From Polyangia bacterium (lineage in GTDB: Bacteria; Myxococcota_A; Polyangia; Nannocystales; Nannocystaceae), in the NCBI GenBank assembly GCA_030429545.1, contig JAUIFF010000012.1:186001-250000 (forward strand): DNA of 64,000 bases, written 5' to 3'. Shown in pieces: positions 19,617-29,424 of this stretch. Below the pieces are notes generated by a model. The model ran no database searches. It was not told the origin of the DNA and saw only the letters and a program-made list of their open reading frames with translations. The position numbers were made by a program, and so were the translations under genes. Numbering within the stretch: the stretch's first letter is position 1; the number at the start of each line of letters is the position of its first letter.

Positions 19617-20525
19617 ATGGCATCCCGCGAGTTTCACCGCGCTCTCCGTTCGATTCGCGCCTGGGCCCGACAGGCCCGCCACGACGACGACAGCCTCGAC
19701 CTCGCCGGCCTGCGCGACGCCACCGACGGCGGATTTATGGACATGCCCGGGGACATCGAAGTCTCCAAAACCCAGCTCGGCAGTCGTGCCGGTGAGTGGT
19801 TGATGGCACCGTCGAGCGACGCCGATGCGCGCATTCTGTATCTACACGGAGGGGGCTACCTCGCGGGCGGACTGGCATCGCACCGTCCACTGATCTGCGA
19901 ACTCGCGCGCCAAACCGGGTGTAGCTGCCTGCAAGTCGACTACCGCCTCGCGCCTGAGCACCCGTTTCCGGCGGCGGTCGAAGATGCGATTGTTGCCTAT
20001 CAATCGATTTTTGCCGCCGGTCCTCGGGGACAAGGTCGCGCACGCGCGGTGTTTGTCATCGGCGATTCGGCGGGCGGCGGGCTTGCGTTGTCCACGCTCA
20101 TCGCCGCCAAGCAGCGACAACTGCCGCGGGCAACTGCGGCGGTGACGATGTCGGCCTATACCGACTGCGCACTCACCGGGGCATCGATTCAATCGCGGGC
20201 CCACGCCGACCCGGTTATCGGTGTCAAGATGTTGCCGGAAGCCGTGGCCATGTACCTCGCAGGCAGCGATCCAAAGCACCCCCTCGCATCTCCACTGTAT
20301 GCCGACCCCACCGGTCTTCCGCCACTTCTTATGCAGGTTGGCGACGCCGAAATTCTCCGCGATGACACCACCCGGTTTGGCGCACACGCGCGCGCCCACG
20401 GGGTCGATGTCACGGTTGAAGTCTGGCCCGAAATGACCCACAACTGGCATCTTTTTCTCGGCATTTTTCCCGAGGCCCAGGCCGCGGTTGAGCGAATCTC
20501 GAGCTTTGTCCGAAAGTTCATGTAG
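19617..20525 (+). CDS. Alpha/beta hydrolase of the HSL (HGGG) family
   Basis: 302 residues from ATG 19617; a GTG at 19599 is an alternative. The oxyanion motif 'YLHGGGYLAGG' and nucleophile elbow 'IGDSAGGGLA' identify the hormone-sensitive-lipase/acetyl-hydrolase family. The acid is probably the Asp in 'VGDAEILRDD' and the base His in 'EMTHNWHLF'. Expected to hydrolyse short acyl esters in the cytoplasm. No signal peptide. Confidence 0.9.
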   Translation: MASREFHRALRSIRAWARQARHDDDSLDLAGLRDATDGGFMDMPGDIEVSKTQLGSRAGEWLMAPSSDADARILYLHGGGYLAGGLASHRPLICELARQTGCSCLQVDYRLAPEHPFPAAVEDAIVAYQSIFAAGPRGQGRARAVFVIGDSAGGGLALSTLIAAKQRQLPRATAAVTMSAYTDCALTGASIQSRAHADPVIGVKMLPEAVAMYLAGSDPKHPLASPLYADPTGLPPLLMQVGDAEILRDDTTRFGAHARAHGVDVTVEVWPEMTHNWHLFLGIFPEAQAAVERISSFVRKFM

Positions 20526-20631
20526 CGACGCACAGGCGCGAGTTTTGGCCCTGTGGACGAAGAATCCGCGCGGTTTGTAAGCAGCGACCCAAGGCCGCGT
20601 AGATGGCCTATCCTTAGCCTGAATTGAGTTG

Positions 20632-22107
20632 ATGGACGCCCACACGCAGCACGACTCGCAGCTCAACGAGGTGTCGTCTTCGGCCCGCTCGTCGATCGCG
20701 CTCGGGTTCATTGATCGCCTAGTGCCCGAGCAACTTCTCGCCGACGACCAATCGCGATTTCGCAGCCGGACACTGATCGCAAGCTCCGGGCTTATCACCC
20801 TACTCGGCGGAACGTTGGTACTCACGCGACTACCCACGACCGGCCTCGACCCGGTGGTGTTGTTTATCGCAGTCCCGGTGTTGGTATTTTCGGCCACGAT
20901 CCCGCTGCTGCTGCGGTGGACGAAGTCCTATCGCCTGCCCGGGCTCCTGTTTTCGTTTTCCCTGGCCGCCGCGTTTGTCGCGATTCAATTCGTGATCAAG
21001 CAATTTCCGGCTCCGGTCACGCTGATGTTTCCCATCGCCCCGCTCTACGCCAGTTTCCTACTCGGGGTGCGGTTTGGCGGTTTGGTGACGCTTTGCGTGC
21101 TCACAGGTATGGCTGCGGCATACGCCTACGTGCCCGAGGCATCGGCGGAATTTATCCACGACTTCCAACCTGTCTTCTTTTTTGTTGCATTTGCAACAAC
21201 ATTACTGATCGCCCTACTCGCCCAATTCTATGAGCTCGCGTGGACGCGTGATCGGGAAAAACTCGATGTCACCCTCGGCCAGTTGCGAAAAACCAATCGC
21301 GCCCTGACCTCAGCCGAGGACAACGCAAACCACGCCAATCGGGCAAAGAGCGAATTCTTGGCGCGGATGAGCCACGAGATCCGTACCCCGCTCAACGCGA
21401 TTATCGGCTACAGCGAGTTGTTGGCCGAGGAGCTCGGCGAGGACGGGGATGGGGCCCACGCCGAGGATCTTCGCAAGGTGCTCCACGCCGGAGAGCACCT
21501 GCTTGGGGTGATCAACGAGGTTCTCGACCTGTCGCGGATCGAAGCTGGCCGGATGAACCTGTACCTCGATTGGATCGACCTAGGGTCGCTCACCGATCAA
21601 TTGCGGGACACCGTCGAACCGTTGGTCGCCCGCGGCCACAACAAACTCGCCATCCGCTGCCCCGGTGGTGTCGGCCAGATGTACACCGACGGCCAACGCT
21701 TGCGGCAGGTCCTTATCAACCTACTCGGCAACGCAGCCAAGTTTACCAAAGACGGCGAAATCAGCCTCGAAGTACGCCCAGACACCAACGAGGGGCGGAT
21801 TTTGTTTATTGTGCGCGACACCGGGATCGGCATGAACCAGGCCCAGCTCGCCCGTATCTTTGAGCCGTTTATCCAGGTCTCGCGGTCCTCGAGCCACCGT
21901 TCGCAGGGCTCTGGGCTCGGCCTCACGATCACCCTGCGGCTTTGTGAGTTGCTCGGAGGCTCACTCACCGCGACCTCGGAGCCCGGGCGCGGCAGTACGT
22001 TTACTGTCAACCTACCTGTGCAAGTCGGCAGTAACTCGGCTGTCTCGGCGACCCACCGCCGGCCCACCCTCAGACACCTTCGGGGAATGAACCGGCCAGA
22101 CGCCTAA
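20632..22107 (+). CDS. Membrane-bound sensor histidine kinase
   Basis: About 491 residues from ATG 20632 (a TTG sits one codon upstream). Five to six hydrophobic segments fill residues about 40-200, with almost no extracytoplasmic loop, so the sensing region is within the membrane. Then a short coiled segment, HisKA with H248 in 'MSHEIRTPLNAIIGY', and HATPase_c boxes: 'LINLLGNAAKFT', 'VRDTGIGMNQ', 'IFEPFIQ', 'GSGLGLTI'. No receiver domain and no adjacent response regulator, so its partner is elsewhere. A TGCATTTGCA palindrome within GTTGCATTTGCAAC sits inside the gene at 21184-21197. Confidence 0.9.
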   Translation: MDAHTQHDSQLNEVSSSARSSIALGFIDRLVPEQLLADDQSRFRSRTLIASSGLITLLGGTLVLTRLPTTGLDPVVLFIAVPVLVFSATIPLLLRWTKSYRLPGLLFSFSLAAAFVAIQFVIKQFPAPVTLMFPIAPLYASFLLGVRFGGLVTLCVLTGMAAAYAYVPEASAEFIHDFQPVFFFVAFATTLLIALLAQFYELAWTRDREKLDVTLGQLRKTNRALTSAEDNANHANRAKSEFLARMSHEIRTPLNAIIGYSELLAEELGEDGDGAHAEDLRKVLHAGEHLLGVINEVLDLSRIEAGRMNLYLDWIDLGSLTDQLRDTVEPLVARGHNKLAIRCPGGVGQMYTDGQRLRQVLINLLGNAAKFTKDGEISLEVRPDTNEGRILFIVRDTGIGMNQAQLARIFEPFIQVSRSSSHRSQGSGLGLTITLRLCELLGGSLTATSEPGRGSTFTVNLPVQVGSNSAVSATHRRPTLRHLRGMNRPDA

Positions 22108-22265
22108 ACAAGATCGTTTGAATCTACAAGTTGTCGAACTCCGTTTTATCAGCATAGATCAGCTCAGAACGCGCGATAGGACACAGTAGGCGGGCTTTTG
22201 CGCCTATCGTTGGCAACGCTTTGGTGTATGGTCATGCGGTCGATCCAACGACGGAGTGCTCGTAT

Positions 22266-23162
22266 ATGCAAGGTGGTGTGCTGACAACTGTTGTCCTTCC
22301 AGCGGCGCTGTTTTTGATCATGTTTGGCATGGGCCTCGGCCTACGGCCCTCAGACTTCATGCGAGTGCTCAAAATCCCCAAGGCGGCTGTGATTGGCATT
22401 TTGTGCCAGCTGCTGCTCCTACCATTATTTGGCTATGCAATTGTTGCCGGGCTCGGACTCACCGGCCCGCTCGCCGTTGGCCTGATGATCCTGACGTTTT
22501 GTCCCGGTGGCGTCACGTCGAATATGTTTTCGCTACTGGCCCGCGGCGATGTTGCCCTGTCGATCACGCTGACAGCGGTGGTCAGCCTGATCGCCCCGTT
22601 CTCCATCCCGTTTTTGGTGCAGTGGTCGATGGGCTCACTGATGGCCGCAAGCGCCGAGCCAATCCAGTTGCCGATTGTTAAAACCATTGCCCAACTACTT
22701 GTTATTACAATTATACCGGTGAGCCTCGGCATGGTGTTGCGCCACTTTCGTCCAGCCTTTGCCGACAAAACCGACCGGGCCGTGCGGGTGGCCTCGGTTG
22801 TGATCCTGTTTGCGATTATCGGCGCGCTGATCAAAAAGAACTGGGACGCACTCCCGGGCTTTTTTGCCGACGCCGGCATCTCGACCCTCGCCCTCAACAT
22901 CCTGACGATGACACTCGGCTACGGCATCGCCACCGCAGTCGGACTTGGCCGCCAACAACGGGTGACGATCAGCCTCGAAGTCGGGATCCAAAACGGCACA
23001 ACCGCGCTGCTGGTGGCCGCGATCGCAGCCGAGGCCGCGGGCCTACCCGAGGCCAACGCCCTGTCGATCGCTCCAGCGATCTACAGCTTGTTGATGTTTG
23101 TGACGGGCGCCCTGTTTGTGATGGTGGTCAACCGCGGGCAGCCGCAGGCGGCTGCTGCCTAG
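22266..23162 (+). CDS. Bile acid:sodium symporter (BASS) family transporter
   Basis: 298 residues from ATG 22266, chosen because ACGGAG lies about 12 bases upstream and the protein then begins just before TM1; TTG and GTG codons upstream would add a polar tail. Nine to ten membrane helices. The signature 'FCPGGVTSNMFSLLARGDVA' matches the sodium-binding X-motif region of BASS proteins. The substrate could be an organic anion such as pyruvate, pantothenate precursors or bile-acid-like compounds. Confidence 0.9.
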   Translation: MQGGVLTTVVLPAALFLIMFGMGLGLRPSDFMRVLKIPKAAVIGILCQLLLLPLFGYAIVAGLGLTGPLAVGLMILTFCPGGVTSNMFSLLARGDVALSITLTAVVSLIAPFSIPFLVQWSMGSLMAASAEPIQLPIVKTIAQLLVITIIPVSLGMVLRHFRPAFADKTDRAVRVASVVILFAIIGALIKKNWDALPGFFADAGISTLALNILTMTLGYGIATAVGLGRQQRVTISLEVGIQNGTTALLVAAIAAEAAGLPEANALSIAPAIYSLLMFVTGALFVMVVNRGQPQAAAA

Positions 23163-23228
23163 CTTAGGCGCCGAACCCGGGCAGCACATCGCGCGTGGCT
23201 CGGGTAGCCATCGCTGCGAAAGGCTTGG

Positions 23229-24986
<1,758 letters not shown>

Positions 24987-25288
24987 GCACCTGGGCGAAG
25001 TCGGAGGATTGCCAACGCCGGAGGTCCCTGTAGCGATGCAACTTGTGTGCATCACCTGCGCAGTGACGAACCGACTCGTCGGTGGCAAGAGTGTGGCACA
25101 TCCTTGCGCTCGCCGTCGCAAAATCACGCGGGGAAAACTTTCTCGCAACGGGCGTGCCTCAACACACAGATGTTGCGAAACACCCCGAAATTTGTGGATA
25201 CACCCGGTTTGTTGGCCAGCCAACGATGGCGGAACGTGCAGGTGGCGTAAACACCGTTTGCCAACGCACACAGCCCGATCAAACAAAC
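24987..25288. other. Intergenic region upstream of rpoD, no gene seen
   Basis: 302 bp between the rpoD start and the end of the TerB-like gene, both on the minus strand. It should carry the rpoD promoter. No hairpin or repeat stands out. Confidence 0.4.
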
Positions 25289-26011
25289 TCAGTCGAGTAG
25301 TCGTTCGGCGTCTTCAATCGAGACATCGATCTTCGCAGCGAGTGCCAAAAACTCTTCGCGTTCGCGTTCGGCCCGGGGACTCGCACGCACCAACGCAACC
25401 AACTCGTGCAACGCAGACCGCCGTTGGGCCAGCGGCAACGGCTTGAGGTCTGCCACGATGTCTTCGAGTTTGGGCGGTGCCATCAACATCGCCGAGAGGT
25501 CTGCACGGTCCGCAAGCGAGACCGGCATGCGCTCCAACAGATTTTCAAAATGCACGGCCTCGTGAAAGTCGAGGCGGCCATCGAGATTGACGAACACCGC
25601 GGCCAAACCCACGGCAATCCGGGCATACGAAGCGGCCTCGGCTGTCCACTCGGCACGCCACTTCAACACCTGGTCCGGCTCAACACCTATCCGGGCGGCC
25701 ACCCGATCGTGCTGGGATTCTTCGACGTCGCTGCCTGCCCCATCGGCCAGTGCAACCTGCCAACTGCGCCATAAAAGTTCGCGGGCAAAGCCCTCGGGGA
25801 TAGGTTCGAGTTCGGCAAAAACCTGCTCGAGCCGCTCCTGATCCGAGAGGATTGCATACCACTCGGAGCGTTGCTCTGGGGTCAAGACCCCGGGAACCAT
25901 CCGCATGACCGCGTCCCACTCACCCATTTCGACAACTTCGTCGGCGTGGGCAATGAGGCCACAACAGACGATCGTCCACCGATCTTCTGTGCTGAGCTTC
26001 GCGGCTTGCAT
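25289..26011 (-). CDS. TerB-like protein
   Basis: 240 residues from the ATG at 26011, preferred over an in-frame start 26 codons upstream that adds a Cys-rich tail. Two all-helical TerB/DjlA-like modules are suggested: residues about 10-115 ('[19 protein letters not shown]', '[19 protein letters not shown]') and about 130-235 ('[19 protein letters not shown]'), each with the acidic 'AD.....EE...' pattern that binds metal in TerB. Cytoplasmic, function unknown. Confidence 0.6.
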   Translation of the reverse strand: MQAAKLSTEDRWTIVCCGLIAHADEVVEMGEWDAVMRMVPGVLTPEQRSEWYAILSDQERLEQVFAELEPIPEGFARELLWRSWQVALADGAGSDVEESQHDRVAARIGVEPDQVLKWRAEWTAEAASYARIAVGLAAVFVNLDGRLDFHEAVHFENLLERMPVSLADRADLSAMLMAPPKLEDIVADLKPLPLAQRRSALHELVALVRASPRAEREREEFLALAAKIDVSIEDAERLLD

Positions 26012-26143
26012 CGGCCCATGGTAACGAAAATCCAATGCGCGTTGGGCTACTTCGTCGTGCGCCTGACAACACCGTGCATACAAATGCACGCCAATGCACG
26101 GCGAGCTTGCGCCAAGCCATCAACAAACATCGCGCCAAGCCAT

Positions 26144-28783
26144 TTAATCGCCGTAGGCGACATCCTCGAGGGCCATGGGCTCAGGTTCGGCGAGCCACAT
26201 GCTCGCGGGTAAGCGTGCCAGGATTGCCAGGATTGGGCCGTATTGTGAACCGAGCAACATTCGCTCGGCGAGCGACCCGACTGGCTCGGCAGCGCGGAGG
26301 GGCACGGGCAGCTTGAGACCGAACAGAGCTTGGATCTGCTCAATGATGCCTGGTTTGGCTGGATACTCACCTATCTCGAGCCGCCCGTGACGTACCCCAA
26401 CGAGTTCTTCGGCCTTGAGGACAGCTTCACGCAGGCCGCCGTAGCGATCGACCAAACCCAATTCAATTGCACGTACACCGGCCCACACACGCCCGCGAGC
26501 GAGGGCGTCGACCTGCTCGAGTGTGAGACCCCGGGCGTTCGCAACCCGCTGCGTAAAAACATCATAGGATGCCTGAATCCCGGCCTGGGCGGCTTTGCGT
26601 TCGTCTTCGCTGTAGGGGTGAAACCACGAATGCATCCCGGCACGCTTGCCAAACCCGAGGCTGTCGACCGCCACACCAAACTTGGCGAGCACACCCGAGA
26701 GGTCGACCTTGGGCAGAAAAATCCCGATGCTCCCGGTTCGTGTGGTCGCGTCGGCAACGATGAATTGACCAGCGGTCGCTACGTAGTAGCCCCCACTCGC
26801 GGCGACGTGACCCATCGAGATCACAACCGGCTTGACCTCGCGGATCCGATCGAGTTCGCGGGCGATGTTGTCGGCGCAGGCAACCGATCCACCCACACTG
26901 TCGATCCGCACAACCACGGCCTTGACCCGTCGATCCTTGCGTAGCCGCTCGAGCACCGGCACCACCGTTTTGTCGCCGAGGAGCTTTTGCCCAACAATCG
27001 GGATCTCTGCACTCTTGCCGGTGGCCATCACCCCTTCGAGGTAAACGATCGCAACTTCGGGCTGCGGGCCAAACTCGGCGGCGTGGGTGAGTTGCTTGCT
27101 CGGCTCGCGCAACACCACCGGACGACGAAGCCATGCCTGGGCAGCTTCGCGTAGGGCATCGCGTTCGTACAACCCATCGACGAGCCGACGATCGAGTGCT
27201 TGCCTCGGGGTGTGGGGAGCCGTGTCGATCCAGTTGGCGACCACCTGGCTGGGCTCGAGGCCACGGTCTTGCCCGATTGTGCGGACCACATGGTTGAAGG
27301 TATCGGCGGCGAGCTGTTGGCGTTGCTGGGCCGCCGGTTCACCCGGGCCCATCTGCGAGAACTGCTCCGGCCGGGCCTTGTATTCGGCGATCCGCACAAA
27401 CTCGGCCTTGGCACCCAATTTGGCGAGCAGGTCGGCGTAATAAAAGATCGTCGAATAGTAGCCGACGGGCGAAATCCGCGAGCGCGGGTGGGCCCAGATT
27501 ACATCGGCTGTACTGGCTAAAAAATAGGTCCGCAGGTTGCCGCCGCGCAGGTACATCGCAACCTTGCCACCGGCTGCTTGCACGCGGTCGATCGCGTGGC
27601 GAACCTCCTCGATCTGCGCCCACTTAAATCCCATGCCCTGGGCGTCGAGAACCACGGCAGCTCCGGCATATGCATATTCATCGAGTTTGCGGACGAGCCG
27701 GAACATCCCGCGGTCGCCGGTGAATTTGCGAAGCTCGAGCAGCGCGACCTCGCGGGCGCGTTTGAGGCGTTGGGGGTAGCGCTCGGTCGACAGCCGGAGC
27801 TTGGCGCCAAAGCCATGCACACTCGCCCGACTGTTGGCACCAAACACGGGTCCGGCTGCCATGCCGACATGGGCTAGCTCGAGCTCGATCCCGGTCGAAA
27901 CCCGGGCTGCCGTGCGGTAGAAGCCAGTTGTGGCCCCGGGCGTGAGGTGGGCATAGAGGTCTGCCTGTGCATAGGCAAATATTCCGCGGCCACCGAACCG
28001 TGTGCGTAGCCAAGGCAAAACCGGTGCTCCCTGACGCAGGTCATCGACCGGACCCGGAGAAAACCGCCCGCCGACTTCGAGCTCGAACGCTCGGGTGCCC
28101 AGCGGCCGCACGGCGATCGCCGGCTCAATGCCGATTGGCTGGCGAAACGTACCACTTGTATCATCACCTAATTTGGGGGCGTTGAGGTTGCGGCCGACCA
28201 GCGCCAGCGAGACAAACCGATTGGCCCGGTAGCTCAGGGCGAGGTCGAGTTGATTGGCGTTGGCAAACGGGTTTTGCAGGCTCACAAGCCGCGAGTAGTT
28301 GAGGCCGAGCGACAGCCCCGGCACCCATTGCATGAGCGGCACCGCAACCCCGAGGGAGAACTTGAAGAAGCGAAGATCAAAGGCGTGTTCCTGGGCGTCG
28401 TGGACGGCACCGGTCTCGGGCCACACCATCTGCAAGCCTCCACCGAGGGCAAACAACGGATTTGGACGGGTCCGACCGAGCAGGCGCATACCGACCGGCA
28501 CACCGACAAACACACCACCACCGCCGCCACGGTCGCCTGTCCCCGGGCGCATCCAGGTAAACCCGGCCACACCGTTGACCCCACGCAGGTACCCAAGATT
28601 GGCCGGGTTTTGCACAACCGCGGTGCCGTCGGCCTCACCGGCAACGGTTGTATTGACAATCTCCGCGTCCTGGGTGAGTTGTCGAGCCTCGCCCGAGTGG
28701 GGGTCGGCTGCGACTTCAGTTGTACTTGCAACGGTTAAGCCAACCGCCACACATGGGGCGAGCCGGCGAACAGCCGCACGCAT
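26144..28783 (-). CDS. Signal peptide peptidase SppA (protease IV type) fused to an N-terminal outer-membrane-barrel-like domain
   Basis: 879 residues from ATG 28783; the longer frame uses TTG at 28807. A signal peptide covers residues 1-30. Residues about 40-345 are rich in alternating aromatic/hydrophobic strands ('GGRFSPGPVDDL', 'SLALVGRNLNAP', 'GGRGIFAYAQADLYA'), resembling an outer-membrane porin-like barrel. From about 360 the protein is a tandem SppA: the general-base Lys is K469 ('AEYKARPEQFSQ') and the nucleophile S663 ('GHVAASGGYYVATA'), as in the 67-kDa E. coli enzyme. The protease part should cut membrane-bound signal peptides. The N-terminal fusion is odd because SppA normally sits in the inner membrane facing the periplasm. 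Confidence 0.85.
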   Translation of the reverse strand: MRAAVRRLAPCVAVGLTVASTTEVAADPHSGEARQLTQDAEIVNTTVAGEADGTAVVQNPANLGYLRGVNGVAGFTWMRPGTGDRGGGGGVFVGVPVGMRLLGRTRPNPLFALGGGLQMVWPETGAVHDAQEHAFDLRFFKFSLGVAVPLMQWVPGLSLGLNYSRLVSLQNPFANANQLDLALSYRANRFVSLALVGRNLNAPKLGDDTSGTFRQPIGIEPAIAVRPLGTRAFELEVGGRFSPGPVDDLRQGAPVLPWLRTRFGGRGIFAYAQADLYAHLTPGATTGFYRTAARVSTGIELELAHVGMAAGPVFGANSRASVHGFGAKLRLSTERYPQRLKRAREVALLELRKFTGDRGMFRLVRKLDEYAYAGAAVVLDAQGMGFKWAQIEEVRHAIDRVQAAGGKVAMYLRGGNLRTYFLASTADVIWAHPRSRISPVGYYSTIFYYADLLAKLGAKAEFVRIAEYKARPEQFSQMGPGEPAAQQRQQLAADTFNHVVRTIGQDRGLEPSQVVANWIDTAPHTPRQALDRRLVDGLYERDALREAAQAWLRRPVVLREPSKQLTHAAEFGPQPEVAIVYLEGVMATGKSAEIPIVGQKLLGDKTVVPVLERLRKDRRVKAVVVRIDSVGGSVACADNIARELDRIREVKPVVISMGHVAASGGYYVATAGQFIVADATTRTGSIGIFLPKVDLSGVLAKFGVAVDSLGFGKRAGMHSWFHPYSEDERKAAQAGIQASYDVFTQRVANARGLTLEQVDALARGRVWAGVRAIELGLVDRYGGLREAVLKAEELVGVRHGRLEIGEYPAKPGIIEQIQALFGLKLPVPLRAAEPVGSLAERMLLGSQYGPILAILARLPASMWLAEPEPMALEDVAYGD

Positions 28784-28903
28784 CGGGTTTGACCAACGGA
28801 TCTTCAACGGCGCAGTTTGAATACCCCGGCCGACCGCTCGCTGTCACCCTCGAACATCATCAACCTCGGCCCACAGGTGTCGACGACCTTGTTACGATGG
28901 TGT

Positions 28904-29362
28904 ATGCGCCCTGGCGATCGCGTGTTGGCCCAGGTTGTCGATGTCCGCGACAACGGCATCTACCTGACCTGTTAGGGCTACTCGGGACTGGTCAATGTCA
29001 CCGAGCTGCGTTGGGATGCGCGCACGTCCGCCGATCCGTTCGCATATGCAAGCATTGGCGACAGGCTCGAAGTTGTGGTGACAGGTGTGGGTGAGCGATG
29101 TTTTGGCGCGTCGCTCAAACGGCTCGACCCGGGTGGAGATCCGTGGCGAAACCCCAAACTTCGACTGGGTGCACGCCTGCGCGCGAGGCTTGAGCCGCCG
29201 CGGTCGTGGGGCCAGTTTGTCGCGCTCGAAATCGGGGAGTACGCGTTGTTGCGAACTCCGGCAAGCGACCCACCGGGCAGCGAAGTCGTGGTCGAAATCG
29301 TCGAGATCGACCGGACCAACAAAAAATTACTGGCTGAGCTGTGCGCGGGCCAAACCGAGTAA
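28904..29362 (+). pseudogene. S1-like RNA-binding domain gene interrupted by an in-frame TAG
   Basis: Reading from ATG 28904 gives 'MRPGDRVLAQVVDVRDNGIY', then LTC, a TAG at 28973-28975 (codon 24), then 'GYSGLVNVTELRWDARTSAD' in the same frame through to the stop ending at 29362 (152 codons plus stop). The two halves together make an S1 fold: G-x-V...V.V...G.Y......GLV..TEL. A second S1-like segment may follow ('RLRARLEPPRSWGQFVALEI'). No start codon other than GTG/ATG near 29075 would rescue the downstream part. It is either a recent nonsense mutation, a read-through codon or a sequence error. Conceptually divergent from SppA and convergent with mutS2. Confidence 0.6.
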
Positions 29363-29424
29363 ATCGTGTAGATGCATGAAGCCCAAGGGTGCGATGGCAG
29401 CCGGGGATGGAAGCTATTGCCCTG

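Noticed and set aside
22108-22265. Possible tRNA or small RNA in the gap before the BASS gene
   Set aside because: No cloverleaf or CCA-like end and no strong hairpin could be drawn.
24987-25286. N-terminal 100-residue extension of the sigma factor
   Set aside because: No sigma similarity; the ATG pair at 24983/24986 with AGGTG upstream fits a normal region 1.1 start.
28904-29362. Pyrrolysine or other recoding at the TAG
   Set aside because: No tRNA or pyl genes in view and S1 domains have no special residue at this place; mutation or error is simpler.
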